Shown here one piece after another: positions 24,676 through 37,600 of a DNA stretch of 64,000 nucleotides. Position 1 is the first letter of the stretch. Each line of letters opens with the position of its first letter. A model generated the notes under the pieces. That model was given only the letters and a program-made list of their open reading frames with translations. It did not search any database and was not told the DNA's origin. A program made the position numbers and the translations under genes. The DNA comes from Eretmocerus hayati (taxonomy: Eukaryota > Arthropoda > Insecta > Hymenoptera > Aphelinidae), in contig CM056743.1 in NCBI GenBank assembly GCA_029851415.1, forward strand, positions 96,198,501 to 96,262,500. The letters are read 5' to 3'.

Positions 24676-25035
24676 ATGACAACCTGGTCCGATAACGGTC
24701 GGCTCTCGGACGCTGGTTCCGGCTGGCAACTTGCGGGACGGAACAGGGGACGTAGGGGAAACGAGAGGCGTCCCAAGGATCAGGGGAGAGCCGAAAAGAA
24801 GGAAAAGAAGAGGAAGAACAAGGGAAATAGGAGAAGGACTAGACCCGACGCACTCCTCATAGAAGTGAAGGAAGATGGTTTGTCCTACGCGGACATGATC
24901 AAGAGAGTCAAGCAAGGAGACGAAACGAGGCAAGTGGCTTCGAAAGTCTCCAAACTCCGGAAGACGAAAGAGGGTCATCTCCTCATCGAGCTCGAGAAGG
25001 GGGTGAAAACAGAAGAGCCTTACTCAGCACCGTGA
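24676..25035 (+). pseudogene. R1-clade ORF1 gag-like central part (unit 1)
   Basis: A 119-codon frame with a very basic stretch (KKEKKRKNKGNRRR) followed by RPDALLIEV, SYADMIKRVK and KEGHLLIEL. These blocks resemble the conserved gag-like core of R1-clade ORF1 proteins. The zinc knuckles that normally follow are missing. The frame ends within ten bases of the junction to the ORF2 C-terminus, so the internal deletion breakpoint lies near 25026-25035. Confidence 0.65.
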
Positions 25036-25760
25036 GCTATTCCATCATGCTGTACGGTGCACCAATTTGGGGGCAGGTAGCTAGAGGGTCCGTAATCGAT
25101 GCAAAGCTAGGTCCAGTCCAGCGGCGTTTCACGCTACGGACGATCAGTGCTTATTGCACGGTGTCTGACCACGCAGCCTGTGTGCTTGCGGGTACACCAC
25201 CCATTCGACTGCTTGTAGCCGAGAGAGTACGGGTATGGAAACGCCAAGAAACCCTCAAGAGCGATGGAGTCGTGCTCAACCCCACTCGCAAGGCCCTCAT
25301 ACGAGACGTCGAGAGGGGGGAGACCGTCGAAGAGTGGCAAAAAGAGTGGGAGAGCTCAACGAAAGGGAAGTGGACGCGAAGGCTGATCCCCAACATAGCC
25401 AGGTGGATCGATCGAGCTCACGGAGAGTTAGATTATTGGCTGACGCAGGCGCTCAGTGGTCATGGCTGCTTCGGGGAGTACCTAGAGCGGTTCCAGAAGA
25501 GGGAGACCTCGGTCTGTCAGATGTGTGAGGCAGACTGGGACGATGCGGAGCATGCACTCTTCCAGTGCGTGGACACAGCGATGGAGAGAGCGGAACTCGT
25601 GGACTGGCTTGGGAATCAGATCACCCCTGAGACTCTAGTGCCGTCCATGCTCCGCAGCAAAGAGACGTGGGATAAGATTGCCGCCTATATCAAGACGGCG
25701 ATCACCCGAAAAGAAGAGCGAGAACGGGCATTGCAGCGCCAAGCAAGGGGCGCTGTATAG
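25032..25760 (+). pseudogene. R1-clade ORF2 C-terminal fragment (unit 1)
   Basis: 242 codons covering only the region after the RT. It starts at SIMLYGAPIW, continues with a QRRFTLRTISAYCTVS block and ends with the zinc-binding cluster CQMC...HALFQC plus a basic tail. In intact family members this follows endonuclease and RT domains; both are missing here. Catalytic activity is impossible. The open frame, kept in three tandem copies, is most simply explained by recent duplication rather than selection. Confidence 0.8.
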
Positions 25761-27110
25761 CGAACAACGACGACTTGAAGAGTGAACAAGGACGACGAAG
25801 AGAGAAGACAGGAGAGCGGACACACCAAAGAGGAACGCCCCTTGGCGCGCGATACGCCTCCCACCCTGAAGTAATGCTAACGCGGTTCCGGGGTGGGTTG
25901 GTTAGATAGTGGTTAGCTGCCCCCAGTTCTGCAATGATGGCTTGCCAACATCGTAGGGCTGAGAGCAGAAGGTTTTAGCCCCCAGGGCACACGGGCGTTG
26001 GATTCATGCTCATCCGGTTTACCGGGTGAGCAAAATGAAAGCGCTCATGGTCTGCCGGTGGGAGATCCATTAGGGATAGCCTGTCATCAGATTTTTCCTT
26101 ATATTCCACTTAAAAGAAAAAAAAAAAAAAAAGATAGATAGATAGATGTCCTTTATTCCCCAGGAACCGTGTTGAGGTAGAGCATTCTCCATGCTACTGG
26201 GTGCGTCCTCAGGGTGCGGATAGTGGCACGGCCAGAGTAACTGGGGATTGATTTGATCCTCAGTATCTCTGGTTACTCGTGAATATGCAGAGTATGCAAA
26301 ATAAGCGAGCGCAGACAAGGAGCCGCAGATACACAATACAACATCACACTGCCACAATAAGTGAACCCGCGTGGACATTCTGAGCCGACCGACGACGGCC
26401 ATGCTGGCTTCGAGGGGCACACCGAAAGTTGGTGAGAAGCAACGCGGTGACCTTGTCGATACAGGGTATCTCTATCGTATATGCATCGGATCACAAGAGT
26501 GACGCGAGGGCCCGAATCAAGTCGGGCATTCTCTCGCTGAGTGGTAACACGATCTTCCCCAAGGATCCACAAAAACCCTCTTGGGGATAGGGATCGGCCG
26601 AACTAGGGAGTGCTACCACGATACCAGTTGGCATGGCGATTGGTCGAGACTCCGGTGGAAACGCGGGCGAGACTGATATTACACTGACACCACACACACA
26701 GCGCGTCACTCACGCCACCAGTGCAACAGTCCCCGGGAGGGGATCCTTCCACTGCTGTGTCCGTGCCCACTCTGGAGGGTACCGCGTTAAAACCAGTGAT
26801 CGCTCCTGGGCCGCCGGTAGTAGGGGGACCCGAACCCCACGCTAACCACGAGGGGAGGCAGTCCCGTACAACGGTAGGGGGGATACCCCAAATCCCGCTC
26901 CTGTGGTAGTGCCGGTTGGTGACCGGACGGGACCATGCTGCAGGGTGCGGGGGTTGGAACGTCTTCTGAGGCCACCGGACTGTAGGCGCGATCGGCAAGT
27001 GGGAGGATCCAAGAACGGGGTACTCGGACTGGTGGGCGGGGGTAGGTGGGACCACTAACACAAACAAAGACACAGTAATCCGAGGGGGATAGGAGAGAAG
27101 GGGGAAAAAA

Positions 27111-27470
27111 ATGGCAGAAACAACAACGAATTTGGAAATTTTCAGAGCGAATCTGCCAACTGGGTGTCCCACCCAAACACAACCATCAACATCAAACAAG
27201 GAGAGAGTTGATGCAGAAGAGATGGAGACTGGCGAAGGAAAGACGCCTGGCGCCAGTCAACAGAGGTCACGCGGAACTAATTCCGCTGACCTCAAAACGA
27301 GCTGGGGTAAGTTCAAAGAGGCTCACACGAGAGAGGAAGAACTCCTGAAGAGAATCCTCAAGGTACTCGATGACATAACCAAGGAAGTCAACGAGCACGC
27401 GACAGCAAAGAAGTCGACCAAGAGGCTTGTACAGAAGGCCAGCAGCCTACGTGAAGGGCTAGAAGATTAG
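27111..27470 (+). pseudogene. R1-clade ORF1 N-terminal part (unit 2)
   Basis: Same product as 24045-24404, exactly 3066 bp downstream, with the same stop. It is a duplicate created with the tandem unit. Confidence 0.55.
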
Positions 27471-27741
27471 TACAAGAGCTTCAGAAATGAGAGAGGCAAT
27501 CAGCTCCAGCCTAGAGATAATGGCCGAGGACTCCGCTTGATCAACATCCTCGCTGGCCCCACCTCCACAAAGAGCGGGATGGGGGAGCCAAACGAAGAGA
27601 GGCCGCACAAGCCCCATCAATAGGGACCAGGAAGCCGATATCAAAAGAGCAAAGAGAGCAGCCCTCAAACCGGAGCAGCTCAATTTTGCAGGACAAGGGG
27701 CTGGACTGTTCAGGACACCCCCATCCACGCCAGGGACACCA

Positions 27742-28101
27742 ATGACAACCTGGTCCGATAACGGTCGGCTCTCGGACGCTGGTTCCGGCTGGCAACTTGC
27801 GGGACGGAACAGGGGACGTAGGGGAAACGAGAGGCGTCCCAAGGATCAGGGGAGAGCCGAAAAGAAGGAAAAGAAGAGGAAGAACAAGGGAAATAGGAGA
27901 AGGACTAGACCCGACGCACTCCTCATAGAAGTGAAGGAAGATGGTTTGTCCTACGCGGACATGATCAAGAGAGTCAAGCAAGGAGACGAAACGAGGCAAG
28001 TGGCTTCGAAAGTCTCCAAACTCCGGAAGACGAAAGAGGGTCATCTCCTCATCGAGCTCGAGAAGGGGGTGAAAACAGAAGAGCCTTACTCAGCACCGTG
28101 A
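27742..28101 (+). pseudogene. R1-clade ORF1 gag-like part (unit 2)
   Basis: Same product as 24676-25035. The deletion junction to the ORF2 C-terminus is also the same, so the internal deletion happened before the tandem duplication. Confidence 0.65.
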
Positions 28102-28826
28102 GCTATTCCATCATGCTGTACGGTGCACCAATTTGGGGGCGGGTAGCTAGAGGGTCCGTAATCGATGCAAAGCTAGGTCCAGTCCAGCGGCGTTTCACGC
28201 TACGGACGATCAGTGCTTATTGCACGGTGTCTGACCACGCAGCCTGTGTGCTTGCGGGTACACCACCCATTCGACTGCTTGTAGCCGAGAGAGTACGGGT
28301 ATGGAAACGCCAAGAAACCCTCAAGAGCGATGGAGTCGTGCTCAACCCCACTCGCAAGGCCCTCATACGAGACGTCGAGAGGGGGGAGACCGTCGAAGAG
28401 TGGCAAAAAGAGTGGGAGAGCTCAACGAAAGGGAAGTGGACGCGAAGGCTGATCCCCAACATAGCCAGGTGGATCGATCGAGCTCACGGAGAGCTGGATT
28501 ACTGGCTGACGCAAGCGTTTAGTGGGCATGGCTGCTTCGGAGAGTACCTGGAGCGGTTCCAGAAGAGGGAGACCCCGGTGTGTCAGATGTGTGCGGCAGA
28601 CTGGGACGATGTGGAGCATGCACTCTTCCATTGCATGAACACAGCTACGGAGAGAGCGGAGCTCGTGAACTGGCTTGGAAATCAGATCACCCCTGAGAAT
28701 CTATTGCCGTTCATGCTCCGCAACAAAGAGACATGGGATAAGATCGCCGCCTATATCAAGACGGCGATCACCCGAAAAGAAGAGCGAGAACGGGCATTGC
28801 AGCGTCAAGCAAGGGGCGCTGCATAG
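28098..28826 (+). pseudogene. R1-clade ORF2 C-terminal fragment (unit 2)
   Basis: 242 codons, equivalent to 25032-25760. The first ~130 codons are almost identical to unit 1. The rest differs at many positions (for example AADWDDVEHALFHC in the zinc cluster and a final RQARGAA). Both versions keep the frame and the Cys/His ligands. Confidence 0.8.
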
Positions 28827-29178
28827 CGAACAACGACGACTTGAAGAGTGATCATTGACGACGAAGAGAGAAGACAGAAGAGCGGACACACCGAAGAGGG
28901 ACGCCTCATGGCGCGCGATACGCCTCCCACCCTGAAGTAATGCTAACGCGGTTCCGGGGTGGGTTGGTTAGATAGTGGTTAGCTGCCCCCAGTTCTGCAA
29001 TGATGGCTTGCCAACATCGTAGGGCTGAGAACAGAAGGTTTTAGCCCCCAGGGCACACGGGCGTTGGATTCATGCTCATCCGGTTTACCGGGTGAGCAAA
29101 ATGAAAGCGCTTATGGTCTGCCGGTGGGAGATCCATTAGGGATAGCCTGTCATCAGATTTTTCCTTATATTCCACTTG

Positions 29179-29208
<30 letters not shown>

Positions 29209-29210
<2 letters not shown>

Positions 29211-30285
29211 TGTCCTTTATTCGTCCGAAGACAAAAAATACAATTACATACACCTACATATGACCGTTAAAATGTAATAACACGTATAAGAATGAATATA
29301 ATATATGTACAACAAAATAATAATGATAATTTCAGTCAATTACTGGTTTGGTCAAGGACAATAATTATCACAATTCGTGACTAGTCAGGGTGCATACTTA
29401 GAAGTATAAAAAGAGGGGTAAGGGCTCACACTAATATCACAGCTATAGATCACCAATTGGGTGACTGAGGTCACATGTAAAAATACTAAATTAAAGAAGA
29501 GCCCTTCCCATTACAGATTAAAATAATGCCTCTTCTCCACATCAATCCTCTGGGAGGACAGTGTTAACAGGAAGTCTCTTAAGGACTCTTTAAATAATGA
29601 TATCTTCCCAAGCTGCCGAAAGCCCGGAGGGAGAAAGTTCCACAAATGAGCACACTGAACCTGGAAAGATCTTCTTCCATATTCAAGTCTCATGTTGGGA
29701 ACTTTGAGTACCCGCTCTTCTAGATCACCCCGTGCGGGGCGTTCGGATTGGTACCTGGTAAACATCGCAGCTAGGTAGCCAGGTTCTCCTAAGTGCATGA
29801 TCTTATGCATCAAGAGAGCTGCGAAGTACATTCTCCGCGAATCGGTACGTAACCAACCCAAGCGCTCCCTAAACGGGGCGATGTACTCGTCTCTCCTAAG
29901 ATCAAAAATATATCTCACACATGAATTGCTTAGTCTCTGTACCCGTTGCCGCTGTTCGTCCGTGGCGTCGAGGTACACGACCGCGCAATAATCTAGGTGC
30001 GGTTGAACCAATGACTCGACTAGGCGAATCCGGAGAGGTCTGGTGATACATGCCCTAAAAAACCGCAGACCGTATAGGGCTCTGTTGACTTTCTTAGTTA
30101 CTTGGTCGATGTGCGGTTTCCATGTCAATTCACTGTCAAGTGTAACACCGAGACTCACGACCGTATCACTGAACGGGATGAACTTTCCTTCCTGTATCTC
30201 AACCCCTGGCAAGTCCATTCTCTTCAGATCTTTGATATTTCTCTCCGAGCTGAAGTAGATTGCCTTGGTCTTGCCTTACGGTAGC
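29209..30285 (-). mobile_element. CR1-like element, 5'-truncated 3' fragment (family of copy 1)
   Basis: Reverse-strand copy of the 3' part of the element at 13680-16393. The coding part is 29511-30284 and the 3' UTR is 29209-29510, ending in GAATAAAGGACATC against the poly(A) of the R1-clade unit. It is 5'-truncated just after the conserved KTKAI-type motif following the RT. It is flanked on its 5' side by an AG microsatellite. Confidence 0.8.
29511..30284 (-). pseudogene. CR1-like ORF2 C-terminal fragment
   Basis: Open frame of about 240-255 codons equivalent to 15310-16068. It has the same blocks (VSLGVTLDSELTWKPHID, HLDYC, WLRTDSRRMYF) and the same final HYFNL. The RT proper is absent. 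Few differences from copy 1 suggest the two inserted at similar times. It is non-functional because the catalytic domains are missing. Confidence 0.8.
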
Positions 30286-30287
30286 CT

Positions 30288-31276
<989 letters not shown>

Positions 31277-34200
31277 ATGGCCAGGGGTAGACCGAAAGCT
31301 TTGCCACCGCGACCTATGATCCCAGGATTGCTCAGGTGCGGAGATATGGAGCTCATAGCATTGCTGGAGAGGGATGAACGCTACCAGCGGGTAGCTCAAT
31401 TGATTTTCGCGTTAGATGGGGCAGCGGTAACGAGACAGCTGCAAGCAAAAGGTCTGAATGATAGAGGAACTCGTGAAAGCACGCGTTCGCGACTGGTAAG
31501 GGCGGAGCTCAGAGAGTGTTTCCCAGAAGCAGATGTACCATGGGAACCAGAAGTAGACGAGGCCGGGGGTGTGGACCCCTCCGAACATCCAGAGTCATGG
31601 CGACGTTCGGAACGGTCTCGCCGTGATAGGTCCCAACAGAGTAGAACCATAACTAGTACGGAAGCCGCAGTGACCGAGTTAGTTTCGTCAACTACAGTTT
31701 CTCTGTCAACCACGACTTCCTCGTCGACGGGATCGCGCAGCGGGGTCGCTGACTCGACGTCAACTCTGCCGCGGCCTGCAACTTCCGGATTACCACCCTT
31801 TTCAGTTGCTCCAACCCTCACGACCTCATCGACCGTTGTGACGGTTGCCGCGACGACTATGGTAACCACATCAGTGACGACGACTACGCAATCTGCCGTG
31901 CGGGTGACGAGTAGTATTTCGGGTCCCATTTCCTCTCCAGCTGTTAGCCATGTGCCGTTTCAGTTGCCGAGGAGTAGTTTGCTGATCTCGCAATCGAGTC
32001 ATCGATTGATGACCCAGATGGCCGCGATGTCGGGTGCTATATTAGCAGGCGCCGCGATTCCAGATGCGCTGATATCCGCCACGGGATCACAGCAGCCGCA
32101 CCCCGTATATGCCGACGACTTGTTGTTCAATCCGAGCCCTAGGAGTGGTGCTATTCCACGAACCAGGCCTAGCGGGACTGTGGTTCCACCGGGTTCAGTC
32201 AGTTCTAAGCCAGTGAATGCCAGACGCGTCGAGATTGTCGAGGAGAGTCAGTCTTCGGAAGCTGAAAGTAACAGTGAGTCTGCGAGTCAGCGAAGTGGAA
32301 CAAGCCAACGAGGTTTGCCTGTAGATCCACCATATTTGCCAATGCCACCACAATACCCAGTGGGACATCGCCTATTAGGAACAGACTATCGGACGCTGAA
32401 TTGACTCACCGAGCGCAACCCTGAATTGTCGCGTGGAGAAACCATGTGGTGGGACCACGATGGAATTCCGTTTGGTATTGATGACCCTCGGGAAAATCGG
32501 CCACGTTCAAATCGTACTAGTTGCCGTGACCCCCAGCTCAAGCGAGTAGATCATCGAGACTCGAGTGACGACGACCCGCCACCAGGTTACAAGCTCGATA
32601 GTTCGAGGCGTCGTGATCCCTCACTTGACAGCCTCAGCAGTGGTGCGGATCAGCCGGAATTTCAACCCAATGCGTGGCGCTCGCGCGTACCGCCTACCGA
32701 TAGCGCGACTGCTAACGCGAATCCGCGCGTAACTGAACGTGCATCTAGTAGGCGTCCCAGCCGGGTCGAGTCGATACCGATAGCATCAGAAATGCGAGAG
32801 CGCTCTCCACTGATTCAGGGCCAGCGAGCCAATATGAATGCGAATCAGCACCCTCGTGAGCCACCGGGGGACAGCTACCGGAATCGTGCCGTGTCGGAAC
32901 AGGAGCGTGTGGGTCCAGATCATGCTCAAGAAGCAGAGAGCCGACGTGTCAGATCGAGTGCCGTGCCGCGCGAACGCGAATATCCTGTCCAGGGCTCCCG
33001 CAGTCGCGTCGATCCACCAACCTCACACCGAGGCCAGCGGTGCTCGTCGCAGATCAATCATGCTGGTCAACGCCAAACTTCGAGTGATCATACGCACCGT
33101 CGCCGCTCCGGGGACCACCGAGATTGCCGGAATAACTCCCGAGATGCCGATAGGGGGCGGGATAATCGCCATGGTAACCGAGTTAGCCGAGATAGTTCGT
33201 CCGATAATTCTCTCCCGCGGGACTCGCGCCGTAATAGACGTTCGGGGTTGGATTCGGATAGGTCTAGGCGGCGAGTGGGGTGACGTAGGTCACGTGATTC
33301 TCGGGATGGTCACCGCGAAAGACGTAGGAATCACAGACGTCGGGAGAGTAGCGAATCTGAGTATGATACCCCCGATGATGACTCTAACTGGAGTCAGGCG
33401 GGTCAGGCAAATGCAAGAACATTTCAAATCATTAAAATGCTGCAGAGCATGAAGATTAGCTTCGGTGGGGGAGACAGAGAAGGCCCGGAGGAGTTCCTGG
33501 CCAACCTCAAGGACTGCCGGCGGATGCTGCCAGTGACGGATGCCGAGATGTTATCTGCCGTGCCTGCCGCGCTGACTAGAGATGCCCGCAGTTGGTACCG
33601 TGATCATCACGATGAGTTCGAGACGTGGCCAGAGTTTAAGCATGCCTTCAGAGATCAGTATGTCGGGCATTTGGACCGTCAAGATGTGATGGACGAACTC
33701 CAACATCGCACCCAGGCAAAGGGTGAAGAGGTTGCCAAGTATTTGACGTGCATGAAAATAATCTTGGGTCATTTCAAGAGACCGCCTCGTGACCGTGATG
33801 TGTTTGAGATTGTGCGTTGGAATTTATTGCTAGAACTGCGCAAGTACTTGGAAACCAAGAGAGTTAGAACGTTAGAAGACATACAGTACTATGGCCAGAA
33901 ATTTGAGAGAAGCAAAGACCTAGATGCCCGCTATACCGCACCGCCCCCCAAAGAGAGGTCGCGTATACCAGGTGCCGCATATCAAGGATCGAATCAAATC
34001 CCTCCACGGGGTAAGCCGAGGCGAAATGAGACTGCCGGGATGGAGCCTACCGATGCCGAGGCCCCCAAACCGGGGGTGAGTGCTCAGCAGAACCGCAACA
34101 GAAATCAGAGTGGTAAAACTGGTGCCAAGGTTACTCAGCCGAGTACTCCAGCCGCCCCGGTCGACACTCCGACAACGACCGCACCTTCGACGAGTCAACC

Positions 34201-34681
34201 TCAGCCAAGTGCTCCACCACCAACGACTCAGCCACAACCTGCCGCGATGGCGCCCTGGATGCCAGATCCCGGAAGATGGCCACAGTATCCGATGATGTAT
34301 CCCTATCCACCGTATGCCGGATATGGACAACGCAGGCCACCAGGCACGGGTCGAGCGAGGGTCAGTGGGGACCGTATGATAAAAGACGAGCAAATCAGTA
34401 AGGGCCTCTGTTCCAACTGCAATCAGCCGAATCACTATGCCCACAGTTGCCCCACCAGAGAGTGCTATAAATGCTCTGCTCTGGGTCATACTGCCAGTGA
34501 GTGCCCAGAAGCTACTGCACCTGCTGGTGCTGCCGCGTCAGCCGTGGAAAAATGCTAGTTGTGCAGCAAAGTCGGAGTGACAGCACAGACGTGCCCAGAT
34601 TGTAAGTTCAAGCTAGAGTACTTGGGAAACGGCCCAGCGGGGGCCCAGAGAAACCCAGGTACTGCGTCCCCGCCAAAATAA
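31277..34681 (+). pseudogene. gag of the gypsy-type element, interrupted by three in-frame stops
   Basis: One reading frame of about 1,135 codons with TGA at 32402, TGA at 33281 and TAG at 34556, ending at TAA 34679-34681. Order: N-terminal part (31277-32404) ending in a Ser/Thr-rich stretch; a long Arg/Ser-rich region (32426-33400); a capsid-like retrotransposon gag domain (from about 33437, with SWYRDHHDEF and WPEFKHAFRDQY); a Pro/Gln/Thr-rich linker; two CCHC zinc knuckles of C-x2-C-x4-H-x4-C form (about 34405-34510). The TAG sits inside a third Cys pair (C-stop-L-C), followed by a CPDC pair. The protein would package element RNA. The very long N-terminus is unusual. The stops look like decay by transitions, but readthrough at the TAG cannot be excluded. 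Confidence 0.75.
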
Positions 34682-37600
34682 GCGTGCCCTTGGTGGCAAA
34701 AGAGGAACCTGGGGGCCTTGACGAGGCCTTGCCAGCAGTCGAGAATGTAAAAAGAGAAGGTGATGCCACGTGTGGGAATTTTGAAGTTCAGTCGGAGAGT
34801 CGAGAGCGAATGAAGGATTCTAAAAGCCTTGTGAGTGGCCAAGTGGAAGAGAAGAGACCTTATACACCATGGGTTGACAAACCTGAGCGCCTTTGTGAAG
34901 GTATGGTGGCAGAACGGTCAAACACACCATGGGTTAGCGAACCTGAGCGCCTTTGTGGAAGTATGGTGGAAGAACAGCCGGTGACCACGGCCGTGCCGGT
35001 GACGTCATGGGTAGAGGTACCTGAGCGCCTTTGTGAAGGTATGATGGGGCTGAAAGTGGAGAAGCCGTGGCCAGTTAGAACCAAAGACCTTTTGAGAAAA
35101 CGACTGGACCTGAAATTCCCCAAGAAGCGTTGGGTGGAAGTGGAACGTGGTGACGAGACCACCGATATTACACGGAAGGTGTATACCGGAGCCAAGTGTG
35201 ATGATTTTCTTGTGGGTTTGCGCGAAGCGAAGAAATTCTCCATCCTGGGGGCCTTGAAAGCTGCTGTGAACGACGAGTTGAACTCGAGCGTGCCGGAGCT
35301 ACCAGCCCCGGAGCAGAACCCGGGCATGCCGGAGTGCGAGACTCAACCCCTAGTGGAGACCCAGCCTGACATTAATACATGCCTTGGAACGGGAGAAACC
35401 AGCCAAGCAGTCAAAAATTACCGGGCCTGGTTGAAGTTCATGAAGAATGACGCGGTTGAATCCACTGTCGAAATCTCTGAAGAAGCCGGCGTGACCGAAG
35501 CTCGGAGCTTCGAGGATGGACAATTCGAACACGTGGATCTGGAAAGTCGTGTAGTCGCCGAGGTATTGCCGTGGACCGCTCCGGAATTAGCCCAGGGGCC
35601 TAAGCTGAAGCCTGTACCGAGGAATTACATTGAGGTAGTTCTGGGTGGTCAGTCTTTTGCCGCTCTCTATGACCCAGGAGCCCAAGTGTCCATGGTGGGT
35701 CCTAAGGTCTCAAAGTTTCACGAGAAGAGAATCTAGAGACCGACTGGCTACCTCAAAAGTGCGGTTGGGAGGAGTGTGACCCCAGCGGTCGGGTTACTGA
35801 GAGTGAATATGGAAATTGACGGAGTCTCGCGACCTCTGGTGATGCAGGTGGTGAAAGAGCTCAACCATGACATGGTCCTGGGCATGGATTTCATGAAAGC
35901 CTGGCAATCGGACTCCGAGAATGCCGATGGTCGCTGGAGAGTCATGAAGGGAGAATATAAGGAATTCATTGGGGTGGGCCAGGCCCCTGAGAACCGGATT
36001 TTTGCCGAGTGTGCCGAATTGGCTGTAGGAAAGCCACATGAAAAAGCTGCCCTGGAGAAGATGGTCGAGGATATGATCGAAGCTGCCGGGAATAGCCTTG
36101 GGTTGACTACGTTGGCTGAACATCGAATCGAGGTCACGGACCCCACGCCAATCAGGCACAAGTATCGAAGGATGGCCCCTGCCATGCTAGAGATAGCACG
36201 TGAAGAGGTGAAGCGTTTAGCGGACGCTGGTCATATTGAGCCGTCGAAGAGTGCCTGGAGCAGCGCGCCAGTTTTAGTCCGGAAAAGCGATGGAACCTAC
36301 CGGTTTTGCATAGATTTCCGTGATTTAAACAAAGTGACGAAGAAGGATGCCTATCTCTTGCCGAATATGAACGCCATACTGGACAAGTTCCGAAAGTCCC
36401 AGTACATCTCGAAGATAGACTTAAAAGAAGCGTATTTGCAAAGCCCAATGTCTGAGGACAGCAAGGACTATGTAAGCTTCTCAGTACCAGGCGTTGGAGC
36501 CTGGAGGTTCAGATCCATGGCCTATGGCTTAACCAATGCTCCAGCGACCTTTCAGCGACTTATAGACCAATTATTCGGGCCTGAATTGGAGCCATTTGTC
36601 TTCGGGTATTTAGATGACATCATCATTGCGACAGACACTTATGCCGACCACTGTAAGTACGTAAAACTAGTCATGGAGCGCTTGATAGGAGCCGGGTTGC
36701 GAGTCAATCGGAGAAAGTGCGAAATTTGCTGCCAACAGATCCGATATCTGGGTTTTCTGCTCGATGCCGAGGGGCTGATGCCTGACCCAGAAAAGGTTGC
36801 TCCAGTTCGGGACTACCCACCTCCGAAAAATCTGAAACAGCTCCGATCGTTCTTGGGTATGGTGGGATGGTACTCAAGGTTCATAGAACATGATGCCGAG
36901 ATCAAAGTGCCGTTGCAAAAATTGCTGAAGAAAGACCAGCCGTGGAAATGGGAACCTGAACAACAGGAGGCGTTTGAGAAGCTCAAGGAAGCGTTGACGT
37001 CTGCTCCGGTGTTGTCGAGACCTGATTTTTCAAAGGTCTTCACGATACAGACCGATGCGAGCGCGCATAGCCTGGGAGCTGTGCTGACACAAGAGGGTGA
37101 TCATGGTGAGCACCCCATCCTTTATTGTAGCCGAAAACTCACGGATGCCGAGAAAAACTTCACCGCCACAGAACGTGAAAATTTGGCCGTGTTGTGGGCT
37201 ATTGAGAAGATGCGACCCTATGTCGAGGGTTCTTATTTTAAGGTCATCACAGACCACAGTGCATTGAAGTGGTTGAGGGGTCTGAAGGACCCCACCGGTC
37301 GTTTGGCTCGCTGGGCCCTTAAGCTTCAGCAGTGGGACTTCGAAATCTTCCACCGCTCCGGGCGGCTCCACAGGGTGCCAGATGCCCTGTCTAGGTTACA
37401 TGACCCTGCCGATGCCAAGCCCGACGAGGAGCTGGAGGTTGCCGCGATGGAAGTCGATTCTGACCCATGGTATGTGAAAAGAATGCAAGAAGTACAAGCT
37501 GCTCCAGAGAAGTGGAGAAATTGGAGAGTGGACGACGGTCGATTGTATCGCTCCCGCACAGACGTGATGTTAGACCCGATAACCTCACCACACGAGAAAT

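Larger units (their letters stand above)
23067..26132 (+). mobile_element. R1-clade internally deleted element, tandem unit 1
   Basis: A ~3066-bp unit running from a short GATA repeat to a poly(A) tract (26112-26132). Order: GATA repeat and a segment whose minus strand ends in a polyadenylation-like GAATAAAGGACATC (about 23067-23450); 5' leader; ORF1 fragments (24045-24404, 24676-25035); the C-terminal part of ORF2 (25032-25760); 3' UTR; poly(A). Endonuclease and RT are absent, so it could move only in trans. It is nearly identical to unit 2 at 26133-29208 up to about 28490. Confidence 0.8.
26133..29208 (+). mobile_element. R1-clade internally deleted element, tandem unit 2
   Basis: Same order of parts as unit 1 with the same 3066-bp spacing between matching points. 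It is nearly identical to unit 1 up to about 28490. Beyond that the 3' part (28494-29178) carries many substitutions relative to unit 1 and to the fragment at 22258-23066. It ends in a 30-base poly(A) (29179-29208), followed at once by GATGTCCTTTATTCG, the 3' end of a reversed CR1-like element. Confidence 0.8.
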
